Assembly (NCBI GenBank): GCA_015680685.1
Contig: MNCI01016464.1
Span: 2,553-64,474, forward strand
Direction of reading: 5' to 3'
DNA: 61,922 bases
Source of the DNA: Gnetum montanum
Taxonomy: Eukaryota; Streptophyta; Gnetopsida; Gnetales; Gnetaceae
Numbering within the stretch: the first letter of the stretch is position 1; every line of letters starts with the position of its first letter. Below the pieces are notes generated by a model, which was not told the origin of the DNA, searched no databases, and saw only the letters and a list, made by a program, of their open reading frames with translations. The translations under genes were made by a program, and so were the position numbers. Below, piece after piece: positions 11,113 through 22,279 of the stretch.

Positions 11113-12172
11113 TGATGAGTGGCGAGGTACCCCTACACTTAACCATACGAAACGAGTGTAGCATGCACGATCCAGTCGAACTCTGCAGACTAAGTGCCTA
11201 CACGCCCCATGGAATACTTAGGGTTAATTATTCGTTGTCTTCCTAGGCTTACTTGTAGTTGTCACGGTGTATGGTTAAGTAAGTTTGAGGTATATGATTT
11301 TTATGGTTTTTATGTGTTTTATCTCCTATGCTATTGAGGTGAAGGGTTGAAGAAACTAACTAACTCTAACTAATGAACTAAGTCTAAATTACCTAGCATC
11401 AGCATCCATTCCCACTTATTGTACACACCCTGAACCGATGCAACCATGGATACCAAACACTAATCGTTGCTGGGATCACCACGCGTAATGCATGTGCTTG
11501 AAGTGGTCGTACTGAGGCACTTAACTAGGAGGAAAGGGTTGAGAGAATCTAATCTAGCCTATGTGCGATGAGCAGCTAATTCCTTGATTATCCATACACA
11601 TCTTGGTGCACAACTACCACTGGGATTACCAAGCGTAGATCCTAGATATGCCATTGGGTTACCAAGTAGTCACACTAAGATGCTCGTAATCAAGTCGTAC
11701 TCATTCTGCGTTGCAATGAGCATCCATTCATTAACTATTCGTACACATCCTTAGATGCTAGTAATCAAGTCGTACTCATTCCGCATTACTAAGAGAAAAT
11801 AATAAACAACATTAAATAAAATCCTATTCCATGCACTGCAAGGTTTATCCAGGAAGTTCATCTTTATTTCCGTACACAACTTGTGTTTAGGTACAATGTT
11901 GCTCAAATAAAGATCCGTTCACTTTAGGACTCCTACTACGGGCACACGGAAAACATTCTATCTCTGGAGTGATCAATCTGCCAGAGTTTCCCTACTTTTA
12001 GCCTAGGATGATGAAACAATGGAGAGCCGCCTCTTATTTATAGATATGACGGCACACCGCAATATTGCATACGCAATATCGCAGGGGACAACGCGATATC
12101 ACGTATGGGATATCACATTGGATGCGATATCACGACGGTCGCGATATCGTGTATGTGAATCACGTCTCATCA
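11113..12172 (-). repeat. 3' LTR of E2
   Basis: 1060 bp; the plus strand begins TGATGAGTGGCGAGG and ends ACGTCTCATCA. GATATC palindromes lie at 12060-12150, before a minus-strand TATA box (CTATAAATAAGAGGCGGC, near 12027-12044). Confidence 0.88.
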
Positions 12173-13704
12173 TAGTTCCATGACTAAATGAAAACTCGTC
12201 CTCGAGTTCCTTACAATAATATTGGGAAGGTATGGGATTATTGAGGCGAATGGAACTAATGGGATGACATGTGAACGGATCATCATTACAAGACTTAACA
12301 AAACTGGTATTCATAACAATAAGGGTGAACACCTTATTACATTGACATCAAGCCTTAGTTGGTAACTGAGAAAGAGAGAGAGAAAGAAGTGTTGCTGCTG
12401 CCAACGCCAAGATTACGCCTTCTGTTGTCCATCCGTAAGTGTGCCATCAATCTTGCTCCTTGCATAGCTGCTTCCAGCACAACTCCATTCCAAGTGTTTG
12501 CTCCAGATCCAATCTGTTATTGTATGATCGCCATCTGTACATAAGACACAATCATATATTAGCAAGGGTAAATGAATTATCATGTAATTAATACCTTACT
12601 TCGGTGTAGGTCCATTGGCTAGGTTGTGGTATGGCTAATTATGGATCTGGGAATGTATTAATGATTACTACTGAAGGTGTAGGGGTTAGGAAAAAATTGA
12701 AAAAGTCAGGGCTAGGAGAAAAATGAAAAAATTGGGCCCCGTACCCCCATGCCTAATCACAAACCTTCGGTAGCGTTAGAATGGAGAAAGAAAGGGAGTA
12801 AGAAAGATAGATAAAAAGGGATAACAATGGCATTGATGAAATGGATGTCAAGATGGAAATGAAAAAAAAAATAAAATGAATTGCAAAAATGTTAAGGAAA
12901 AGAATTTAATAGGTGCACCAGAAAGGAATGTCAGTGGGTCCTCCCCAAAGCAAGCTCATGCCCTTAATGCCTTGACAAACCCACATTCAAAGAGTCTATA
13001 GGCTTTGGGAATGTCAATTGGAACAAGAGTTAAATTCTTAATCGTAAGAATTTACCAAAAAGAAAACAATGCATCAACCAAAATATACACTAATGATACC
13101 ACTAGCAATGAGGTGAACAATGGAAAGAAGGATGGAGAGAAGAGAATGGAATGGAATCCCAAGAACAAGATGGTGTACAGCCCCTTGTGTGTTTCATGAT
13201 TAATGTGACTTGGTAAATCTCATTCCAACTCTAGCCTCAAACCAACCACATCCAGTGACTTCACATCAATGCATTTGGCCAATCCATCCTCTCGAAGTAA
13301 CAAGAATGCACCTCCAAAGAGCCACCACCATTCCGATGAAACAAAGGAGAGAATGGGAAGCGAGAAGGGCCTTAGTTAGAGGGAATACTTTTGGTTCCAT
13401 AACCAGTGCTTGTAGCCTAAGAGATTATTTTGTCTAAGGGGTGTGCTTTGAATTCTCACTTTTTCTTTTCTTTTCTCTTTTCCTTTTTTTTTGTTTTGTG
13501 TTTTTATGCATGAGAACCACACCATGCAAAGACTTGTTATTTTTATTGTCTTAGCTTCTGGTAATTGGGTAACATTGGAACAGTAAGAAAACTCAAGAAG
13601 AAAACATTCAAGCACCCAAGAGAACGGCCAACACAAGTGCATCAAGTTCCCTTGAAGTCACACCCTTTTCAATCCTTGAGTCCTTCCTTAGTTTGAGAAA
13701 TGCC
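12173..13704 (-). other. E2 3' region, no gene
   Basis: Homologous to the E1 3' region and to E3 at 25900-26700, for example the shared ACCACACCATGCAAAGACTT at 13516 and 26521. A CT-rich stretch lies around 13460-13490. No pol domain is visible. Confidence 0.6.
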
Positions 13705-14457
13705 NNNNNNNNNNNNNNNNNNNNNNNNNNNNNNNNNNNNNNNNNNNNNNNNNNNNNNNNNNNNNNNNNNNNNNNNNNNNNNNNNNNNNNNNNNNNNNNN
13801 NNNNNNNNNNNNNNNNNNNNNNNNNNNNNNNNNNNNNNNNNNNNNNNNNNNNNNNNNNNNNNNNNNNNNNNNNNNNNNNNNNNNNNNNNNNNNNNNNNNN
13901 NNNNNNNNNNNNNNNNNNNNNNNNNNNNNNNNNNNNNNNNNNNNNNNNNNNNNNNNNNNNNNNNNNNNNNNNNNNNNNNNNNNNNNNNNNNNNNNNNNNN
14001 NNNNNNNNNNNNNNNNNNNNNNNNNNNNNNNNNNNNNNNNNNNNNNNNNNNNNNNNNNNNNNNNNNNNNNNNNNNNNNNNNNNNNNNNNNNNNNNNNNNN
14101 NNNNNNNNNNNNNNNNNNNNNNNNNNNNNNNNNNNNNNNNNNNNNNNNNNNNNNNNNNNNNNNNNNNNNNNNNNNNNNNNNNNNNNNNNNNNNNNNNNNN
14201 NNNNNNNNNNNNNNNNNNNNNNNNNNNNNNNNNNNNNNNNNNNNNNNNNNNNNNNNNNNNNNNNNNNNNNNNNNNNNNNNNNNNNNNNNNNNNNNNNNNN
14301 NNNNNNNNNNNNNNNNNNNNNNNNNNNNNNNNNNNNNNNNNNNNNNNNNNNNNNNNNNNNNNNNNNNNNNNNNNNNNNNNNNNNNNNNNNNNNNNNNNNN
14401 NNNNNNNNNNNNNNNNNNNNNNNNNNNNNNNNNNNNNNNNNNNNNNNNNNNNNNNNN
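13705..14457. other. Assembly gap (N)
   Basis: 753 consecutive N. It separates the E2 protease from the E2 3' region; long frames reported across it have no meaning. Confidence 0.99.
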
Positions 14458-14766
14458 CCCTTCGTTGTTATTAACTTCAATCACCAGGAAATCAGCTAGG
14501 TAGGACCAACCACACAAAGTGGTAACGATGTCCTCCACCAATCCCAAGGGAATGATGATGGACTAGTCTGCCAGCTCTAGTTGGATGTTGCTCTTCTTAA
14601 GTTGGGGCAGGTTCCAGGCTTGATACATCTCTCGTGAAATTAGGTTGACTCCGGAACCTGAGTCAAGAAGAGCCTTATGTGGTGCATTCTTGACAATTTG
14701 TAGATAGATTAAGGGACTCCCAGGGTCAGTTAGTTTCCTGGGAAGGTGGCCTACCTTGATCTAGTC
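14458..14766 (-). pseudogene. E2 aspartic protease, cut by the gap
   Basis: The minus strand reads KVGHLPRKLTDPGSPLIYLQ, ALLDSGSGVNLISREMYQAW, one stop, PLGLVEDIVTTLCGWSYL and ends EVNNNEG at the gap. The catalytic D-S-G is intact. It aligns with E1 8530-8835. The second conserved block (IIMGRAWLS in E1) falls in the gap. Confidence 0.8.
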
Positions 14767-17301
14767 GGTTACGGTATGCATTAACATAACCATATGTGTT
14801 AAGCTCTGTTGGACTGAAGGGTGCTCCGAAGTGTTAGATTGTGGAGGAGTGTACCTAAACTCAATCGCTTGTTGTTGTGAGAGTTTATCTAGGCTTTTGG
14901 TTCTGAAGAAAGGTATTCTCTTTTTACAGTTTTTAGAACTAGCAGCAGGTTGAATATTTATAGCTCTCACAGTGTTACATTGCTGCAAGTGAGTAGGGAG
15001 TTCCCCTTGCATTGTTGGAGCAGGAGGTGTTGTGGGAACTATAGGTGGAAGAGCTGCGGATGGAGTTGGAGGATGGTGTATATGTGGGATGTCTCCCAGA
15101 GGAGAAGGAGTCCTCATAAAGTACTCTTGAACTTGGTAGTAACGTTGGGGAGTTGTGTGACTCATAGAATCACTTGGAGAAATTGGATGCTGGACATAAT
15201 ATCCATATGGGTCTGGCTGCCAATAAGGGTACTGTTGTGTTGGCAATGGCATCCCCCATGACTGTGGATATTGCCACTTCTGATGCTATCCAATGGGTTG
15301 TGGTGGAGTTCCACTTGGATAGTACGTTAGTGGTTGGTGGAACTGCCTTGGGTTACCTTGGGGATAAGGTAACCTTCGGGGTGTTTTCCGTTGGTTGAGT
15401 CTTGGATTAAGTGCATACACCCTAGACTCCTGTAGATGTGAGATGATTGGACAACATCCCTTGGGATGATCATAATGGCAGATCTCACATCCACCATCAT
15501 TGTCTGTGTTTGAATCCAAAACTTCATCAGAGATAGTAATTTTCCCCTTACCCTTGTTATGTGCAGGGCCTAAATCTCTCCGCTTTGTCTTATCTTTGTC
15601 ACTACTTCGTTTCTTCTTAGACTCTTCTACAATTTTCAAGACACTTTTAAGTTTGGAGTCTAAGGAATCCCACAATTGGTGCATCTTAGCCGATACCTCG
15701 GATGTTAATTTTTGGATCGGCAAGGTTTTCTGGTTCACCAACTCTTTGAGTGGTGACTCATCCTCCTGATCACAAAATTTCACTCCCTTCTTTCAAAGGG
15801 AGGGAACACGGTTGTATTCTTCTGCACTTTCCCTTTTTCCTAGTTCACCTTCTTCTTTTGCTACTTGTTCCAACAAGCTATGTACTTCATGGGCTCTAAG
15901 TTGTGAGAGTCTCCCTTGGGCATAAGTCCCAAGGGTTCTTCTAGTTTCATGCCTTAGCCCATCCACGATGTGGCGAAGTTGATCCACGATGAATATTCAT
16001 GGCCCGGGCAATGATGTAACAATGTGTAGTAGCAGGCCATGGTAGCATCCAAGGGTTCGTGACTACCTTGCTTCCATCCTTGGATCTTCTTACGCAAATT
16101 AGACACTATGGAGTACGTTTGATACTTATCGTTGAAGAGTTCTAGCATCATACTCCACCTCCTGATGGTTTCCAGTTCTAAGGACCGGTACCAACTCTCT
16201 TCTTCCTTGGTGAGTGTCCTGAGAAATAACTTAAGTTTTTGCCACTGGTTCTCAATGTTTTGCAAGGCGCAGGCATCGTGGAATGCCTGTAAATGATGTT
16301 GCAGATCAACATTGTATCCCCCTTCAAATTGTGGGATGTTGTTCATGTCAGCGTTTGATCCGACTATCTTTTAAATGCCTTGTGGGAATTCTTATAGCCT
16401 CTGTTATGTCAAGTATACTTTAAGTTGCATGTAGGGGTTCGTCATGATCATCTCTTTCATGACGCCTATGATGTCTTCGTTGTTCCCTACTTTCCCTTCG
16501 TTCATGCCCTTGTCCTCTCTCTTGACTCTCTCATCAAGGTCTCTCATTTTTCTTACCTTTATCCTCTCCGTTATGCTCATGCTGGTTGCACCCAAATGTG
16601 GAAGGAGAGGGTGAGTGATGGGATGAAGGAGAAGAAGAAGGAGAACCATTGCCATGACAATGCTTCCTACCTTCTCTTTGGTTGCTACGGCCTCGATCGT
16701 GATGATGATCTAAGTGCTCGTCCTTATTATGAGTTATTGTTCCCTCTATGAATAGTTGGTGTTCATGGGGGTCAGAACTAGTGTTATGTATCGTTGAGGG
16801 TAGGTTCTGATACCCAACCTCCTCATCATCATTAGGAGGAGGAACATCTTTTGATAGCGAACCCGTTATAATGGGTCCATCATCTCCTATTTTACTAAGG
16901 ACGTGTGGGCCTTTTCCCTTCAACAAGGTATGTTGGCTCTCTTGCCTTGAGTCCCTCATACATTGTGCTTTTGTGGGAAAATAATCTCTTGTATCAAAGT
17001 CACCTATAACATATTCAGCATAGAGCTGAGTCATGCCGATCTGTGCCAAATCACGGAGGAGCATGTTGGGAACTGATCGATTTGGAGGTAACACAATGTT
17101 ACCTTACAAATCTCTCCATCGCAGCTATTCGTCTTGATGGAGGATAAAGGTAAAGTCTGGAATATACTCATTGGGATGAGTATAGAGTATTTGGTATTAT
17201 TTAGAACTTGGCAGATTTTAGTTATGTGTTTTTGATTGCCAACTGTTTCGTGTATCGTCCTTAGGTGGTGAGTTGCTCTTATGAGAAGATAAAGAAGACA
17301 T
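14761..17301 (-). pseudogene. E2 gag, nearly continuous with a few frame breaks
   Basis: The ATG at 17301 (MSSLSSHKSN) matches the E1 and E3 starts. Parts in order: LPPNRSVPNMLLRDL to ERP (17094-16534) with a Ser/Pro/His stretch; the gag core (16346-15954) with PQFEGGYNVDLQHHLQAFHD, KLKLFLRTLTKEEESWYRSL and IQGWKQGSHEPLDA; HIVDGLRHETRRTLGTYAQG (15987-15793); NQKTLPIQKLTSEVSAKM and the knuckle CEICHYDHPKGCC (15783-15286); and a Pro-rich tail (15252-14761). It is the best copy for reading this Gag family: breaks are few and lie near 16380, 15960, 15785 and 15270. Confidence 0.82.
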
Positions 17302-17422
17302 AGTGTCTTATCGGTGTGCTAATTACCATTATATAATTTTTCTTTTAACTAACCCGAAGGTTCATTTAGGCTCCCAACGATGTGAGTGATATCCTATGTT
17401 CTATTTAGCGCACAAACACTTA

Positions 17423-17441
17423 GTCCCCGGAAACGGTGCCA
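17423..17441 (-). other. Primer-binding site of E2
   Basis: The minus strand reads TGGCACCGTTTCCGGGGAC one base after the 5' LTR, the closest match in the window to the Athila-type TGGCGCCGTTGCCGGGGA. Confidence 0.85.
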
Positions 17442-17442
17442 C

Positions 17443-18407
17443 TGATGAGTGGCGAGGTACCCCTACACTCAACCATACGAAACGAGCGTAGCATGTGCGA
17501 TCCAGTCGAACTCTGCAGACTAAGTACCTACATGCCCCATGGAACACTTAGGGTTAATTATTTGTTGTCTTCTTAGACTTACTTGTAGTTGTCACAGTGT
17601 ATGGTTAAGTAAGTTCGAGGTATATGATTTTTATGGTTTTTATGTGTTTTTTCTCCTATGCTATTGAGGTGAAGGGTTGAAGAAACTAACTAACTCTAAC
17701 TAATGAACTAAGTCTAAATTACCTAGCGTCAGCATCTGTTCCCACTTACCGATGCAACCATGGCTACCAAATGTTAATCGTTGTTGGGATCACCACACGT
17801 AACGCACGTGCTTGAAGTGGTTGTATTGAGGCACTTAACTAGGAGGAAAGGGTTGAGAGAATATAATCTAGCCTAAGTGCGATGAGCAACTGATTTCTTG
17901 ATTATCTGTACACATCCTCATGCATGACTACCACTGGGATTACCAAGCGCGGATCCTAGATATGCCACTGGGTTACCAAGTAGTCACACTGAGATGCTCG
18001 TAATCAAGTCGTACTCATTCTACGTTGCGATGAGCATCCGTTCCTTGACTATCTGTACACATCCTTAGATGCTCGTAATCAATTCATACTCATTCCACAT
18101 TACTAAGAGAAAACAATAAACAACATTAAATAAAATCCTATTCCATGCACTGCAAGGTTTATCCAGGAAGTTCGTCTTTATTGCTATACACAACTTGTGT
18201 TTAGGTACAATGTTGCTCGAATAAAAATCCGTTCACTTTAGGACTCCTACTGTGGCCACATGGAAAATATTCTATCTCTAGCCTAGGATGATGAAATAAG
18301 GGAGAGCTACCTCTTATTTATAGATATGACAGCGCATAGCGATATCGCAAGGGACGACGCGATTTCGCGTACGCTATATCATGGCCTATGCGAATTGCAT
18401 CTCATCA
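17443..18407 (-). repeat. 5' LTR of E2
   Basis: 965 bp, same ends as the 3' LTR (TGATGAGTGGCGAGG and TCTCATCA on the plus strand). It differs from the 1060-bp partner by several small deletions as well as substitutions. Confidence 0.88.
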
Positions 18408-18482
18408 TTGGAGTTCAGCTAGATCGCATGTGAAACGCTCATATTCATATGGTTGAGTGTAGGGGTACCTCATCACTCATCA
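18408..18482 (+). repeat. E1 3' LTR, right part
   Basis: Starts with the duplicated TTGGA and continues GTTCAGC to CCTCATCACTCATCA, matching E1 5' LTR 5835-5905. It completes the LTR interrupted at 11112. Confidence 0.88.
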
Positions 18483-18940
18483 CCACCCTTGTATGCCAAG
18501 TGAATTTCTTGATGTATAAGAGATGAGATTGCATGAAGCTTATCCAACCATGGCCTTCCTAGAATTAAGTTGAAGCTAGTTGTTTCTTTGACCACTAGGA
18601 AATTAGCAAATGTAGGGAATTTCTCATGAGCTATGAAATCTAAAGAGATAGAACCTCATACCACTATTTGTAACCCATTAAATAACTTGAGTTTTGAGGT
18701 TGTGATTGTTTGGATGTTTTCAATTAATCATAGTTTATCAACAATGGAAAATGGTATCACATTAGTTGTTGCACCATCATCCACATGAACATGATGAACC
18801 TTCTACCTACTAACATGTATAGTAATGAGGACAGGAGCGAATAACACCTCTGTTTCAAGAGTCAATCTTCACCTCATTGTCAGAAAATGGAGCATGGGAT
18901 GAGGTTAACACTTGAGCTAGTGCATCTCTATAAGTAGGAG
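18483..18940 (-). pseudogene. E4 aspartic protease (Tat-type), cut by E1
   Basis: The minus strand reads FLVVKETTSFNLILGRPWLD followed by KLHAISSL, the typical second block (N-x-ILGRPWL) of retroviral-like aspartic proteases. The frame continues across the E1 insertion at 5092. Decay is strong and the catalytic triplet region upstream is not clean. Confidence 0.65.
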
Positions 18941-19199
18941 AAGTCATGAATAGGTCATACAACTTCAATGATGTGTTCTTTTGTTTGAGAGACCATTGAG
19001 CTTGTTCCATTGTTGTGAGGAAATTCTTTCCCTTGGCATGTGCCCTTTCAACCTTAGTGGTATTAACCTCCTACATCCTTCTTAGAATTTTTGGCTTAGG
19101 TTTCAATGTATGTTCCTTGGGCCCCTTGTCCATAAGTGTAGCCGATCTTGGTGTAGACCTTGGTTGGTCAACTTACTTTGAACCCTTTTTTGATTGGTT

Positions 19200-21156
19200 A
19201 CCTTTAGTGGGCTTTGTTTTTGGTTTGATGATACGTTGATTTCATCATCATTGTAATGATGATTTCTTGATAACCTCTAAGTTGTAGGCCACTATAGGTG
19301 GGCTTTGATCATAGGTTGTTGTGGTCTTACCAGTTGAAGGTGGAAGGACTCAAATGACAAATGGTTCCCCATGCTTTGGAGGATTGGTAACTTGTGGTCT
19401 TGGTTGTGAAGTTGATGCCACTGAAGTAGGAACACACATGATGAAAGACTTCTTAGGGGTTGGAATAGGTGGTACTTGTATGACAAGGTGCTCTCTAAGC
19501 TCTATGTTTTGGGACCAAGATGGGACTTTGATGATAAATGATTCCATAAGAGGATTAGACTGTTTGGTTTTTGTGAATGAGACTATGGTATGGGAGTGAT
19601 TTTTGATGCTTGGAGAGTTGGGATCATTCAGCATCAACTCTCTATGGTTGATCATCTTTTGGAGGTTATCATTTAATGCTAAGCATAAGTTGGTGTCATG
19701 AATGATCATTTGATGATAACAAAAAAACCTATCTAGTATAAAGTACTTTGGTAGCTTTGTATTGTCTTTGGTTACTATTGTTGGATCTCTAACTATGTCA
19801 CAAAGATAATTGTACCTCTTATGAGCTTCCTTAAATAATTACTTATGTTGTATATGGTTGTCTTTAAGAAACTACTCCAAAATCTTAGAGGGCTTCATAG
19901 GCAACCTAGTGTAATTAGACCTATCCTTCTACCCAAAGTTTAATCTTGGTTGATTTGGGGTATAGGAAGTGGATGGTTGTGACAAATTAGAAGATTTGTT
20001 GCATGATGGTGATCCCTACCTCTCCACTTACTTTGTATCCTTGGATACTATAGCCATGATTGTATGCTCTTGTCTAGTTTTATTGCCATTCCTCCTTGTA
20101 TGTTTGTTTTATAGGCTACATAGGCCAGATCGTTAGTTACCTCAACTACCTCTTTAATGTTCTTGGTTTGTGAAAAGACTTGGCTTAGAAATTGGGGCTT
20201 TAAGTAGTAGAGCTTTGAATTGATAAACTCATTTATTACTCCCTTGTAGATGGTTAAGAGGTGAGTTTTAGAGATAGGCTTCAAACTATTATTGAGCATT
20301 AAATTCCATCTTTGATAGAACCTTTTGAATGGTTCAAGTGGTCCCTACTTCACCTTCATCAGTTGATCTAATGTGGCATCTAGCTTCAAATTGTATCTGA
20401 AGCAATTGATAAATTGGTCTATTATGTTTTCAAGAGAAGAGATGGAATTCCTAGGCAAGGTTCAATATCAATATAAAGGCCTTCCCATGAGGGACATGGG
20501 GAAAATCTATATTATCATATGAGGTCAAGCTTGCAAAAGAGACATCCAAACAAGAAGGTAATTAGATGTGTGTTGGGATCCCATTCATCATTGTATTTAA
20601 TGAAGTTTGGTATAGAAATGGCCATAGGTAAGGCCATTTTAGGCACAATAGGACTTATAGGATCATCTTGGTCAGAGTCTAGAATCTTGACCATCTAAGT
20701 TGTATTGGCCTTGAGTTTTCATAGCTCTTCGATAAGGTCTTGGACATGTGAAAGGCTTGATCCAAGCCTTGGGGCATCCCTATGGGCTATGGTGTTTGTG
20801 TTGATGGTTGAGAAGAAAGTTGAGTAGCTTGAGGTTGTACAATTAACATTAGCATAGAGGGGAGAGGTCACTTGACCATTATCATAGGTGGATTAAATAA
20901 GCATAAAGAACTTTATGTTGGGATATGTGATACAAAGGGATCAAAGAAACTATTAGAGGCATGTGTTCCTTGGAGCCTCGATAAGGATCCTACTGGCATA
21001 ACAAAGGGAGACGGTGAGGTATACATCATTGGGGTTGGATGCATGGTATGAGGTTGTATTACAAAGGACATGGATGAGAACAAGGAGGTAGATTAAGGCA
21101 TGGGTTGTGCCTAGTGTGTAGCGATGATGGATGTAGATCCAAGCATAGTAGGATGG
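19200..21156 (-). pseudogene. E4 gag, main part (Tat lineage)
   Basis: In minus order: QDLIEELQKLKAN-like coiled start (near 20730), SIPNFIKYNDEWDPNTHLIT (20600-20550; compare F-K-YDGTGDP--HL of Tat Gag), many stops, and near 19710 CYHQMIIHDTNLCLALNDNL, the Tat Gag C-x-x-H-x4-HDT-x-x-C zinc element followed by the usual helical MINHREL. A Pro-rich linker follows (19600-19350). Joining across the E3 insertion to 34353 restores the reading order. No functional product can be made. Confidence 0.65.
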
Positions 21157-22045
21157 TGATGAGTGGGGAGGTACCCCTATGCCCAGCCATATGAATCACA
21201 AAGCATTCACATGTGATCTGGTCAAATTTTGTGGACTTTATAGTTTCCAGTGCACTAGTCTTTTAGGCAGTGAAACTTGCCCTAAGATCATTAATTATCT
21301 TCCCAATTACACTTGTGAAGCACATGGTATGGTTAAGTGTAATTGAGGCATATGATTTTTATAGTTTTATGTTTTATAGTTTTGGTGCTTAAATAGAAAA
21401 AAAGACAAGGTAATTTAATGGCCAATTCAATGTAACTAACCTACTAGTCTCTAGCTAGTTCTAACATAAGTATCTGATCCCACTTTTCGTACACATCGTG
21501 AACCCATGTATCCACTACTAGGTTGGTTACCAAGAACTATGCTATTGGGTGTACCAAGCAATAACGTTTCTAGGATTACCAAGTGAATACATGTTACACT
21601 TGAAGTGGTTGCACTTTTGTATTTAATTTATCTAACTTATCTTGCTTAATTACCTTACTTAGATTAATTATTGAAAAATATTGAATAACTGATTGAAAAC
21701 ATTAAATGCATAAATGAAATATTTAATCTATCTAGAGTGCTACAAGGTTTATCATGAAGTTCATCTTTATTGCCATATACATTGTCGTGCTTAGGTACAA
21801 AAATGCTTGAATAAAGATCTATACACTCAATGAATCCTACTATAGGAACTCAAGAGAAATATTCTAACTTTTCAATAAATAAAATACAATAGCTCCACTA
21901 CTACTAAAATTGAATTGCCATAAATGTGGTTGGTGGATGTGTATTTATAGCCAAAAGGTGGATGCTACATTGACAGGGCCTCATCAGTGCATGAAATGAT
22001 GCATCAATGAGGCCTCATCAACATAGCCAAAAATGTGACTCATCA
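21157..22045 (-). repeat. 3' LTR of E3
   Basis: The plus strand runs TGATGAGTGGGGAGGTACCC to GTGACTCATCA. U3 carries ATGAGGCCTCATCA-type palindromes (about 21975-22020) upstream of a minus-strand TATA box GGCTATAAATACAC near 21938-21952. TACCTCCACAA just outside is the complement of the polypurine tract. Confidence 0.88.
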
Positions 22046-22279
22046 TACCTCCACAACTGAGTGAAAACTCATCCTCAAGTTCTTTTACAAAATTGGAAAT
22101 GTATGAGAGTATTAATTGACTTTTCACAAATGAAACAGATTGACTTGACAAAAATGAAGTGCCTAAGTGTATGGATCAACACATTACAAAAATTATGGTG
22201 TTCATGACACAAAATTGAACACTATGACATGGTTCTTCAAAATTAGATACCATGTTCCTTGATGGCATGAAGCTGGTGG

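Larger units (their letters stand above)
11113..18407 (-). mobile_element. E2: gag-protease LTR element nested in the E1 3' LTR
   Basis: Minus-oriented element with LTRs 11113-12172 (3') and 17443-18407 (5'), flanked by a perfect 5-bp duplication TTGGA (11108-11112 / 18408-18412). Inside, in minus order: PBS, gag, protease, an assembly gap and a non-coding 3' region. The N run hides 753 assigned bases. Pol is not visible on either side; a full pol plus env-like ORF would need far more space than the gap shows. It has fewer frame breaks than E1, consistent with later insertion. Confidence 0.88.
5093..18482 (+). mobile_element. E1: non-autonomous Athila-related LTR element (gag-protease only), split by E2
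   Basis: LTRs start TGATGAG and end CTCATCA. The 5' LTR is 5093-5905; the 3' LTR is 10384-11112 plus 18408-18482, split by the nested E2. Internal parts are a PBS, gag, aspartic protease, a 1.4-kb non-coding 3' region and a polypurine tract. Without E2 the element is about 6.1 kb. There is no trace of RT, RNase H, integrase or env-like ORF between 9018 and 10383. Gag, protease, LTR ends and 3' region resemble E3, which does encode the missing enzymes. Flanks CAACC and CCACC form an imperfect duplication within E4. Confidence 0.85.

Noticed and set aside
13608-14547. Long frames across the first N run (and likewise 40835-41403)
   Set aside because: They exist only because N codons are not read as stops.
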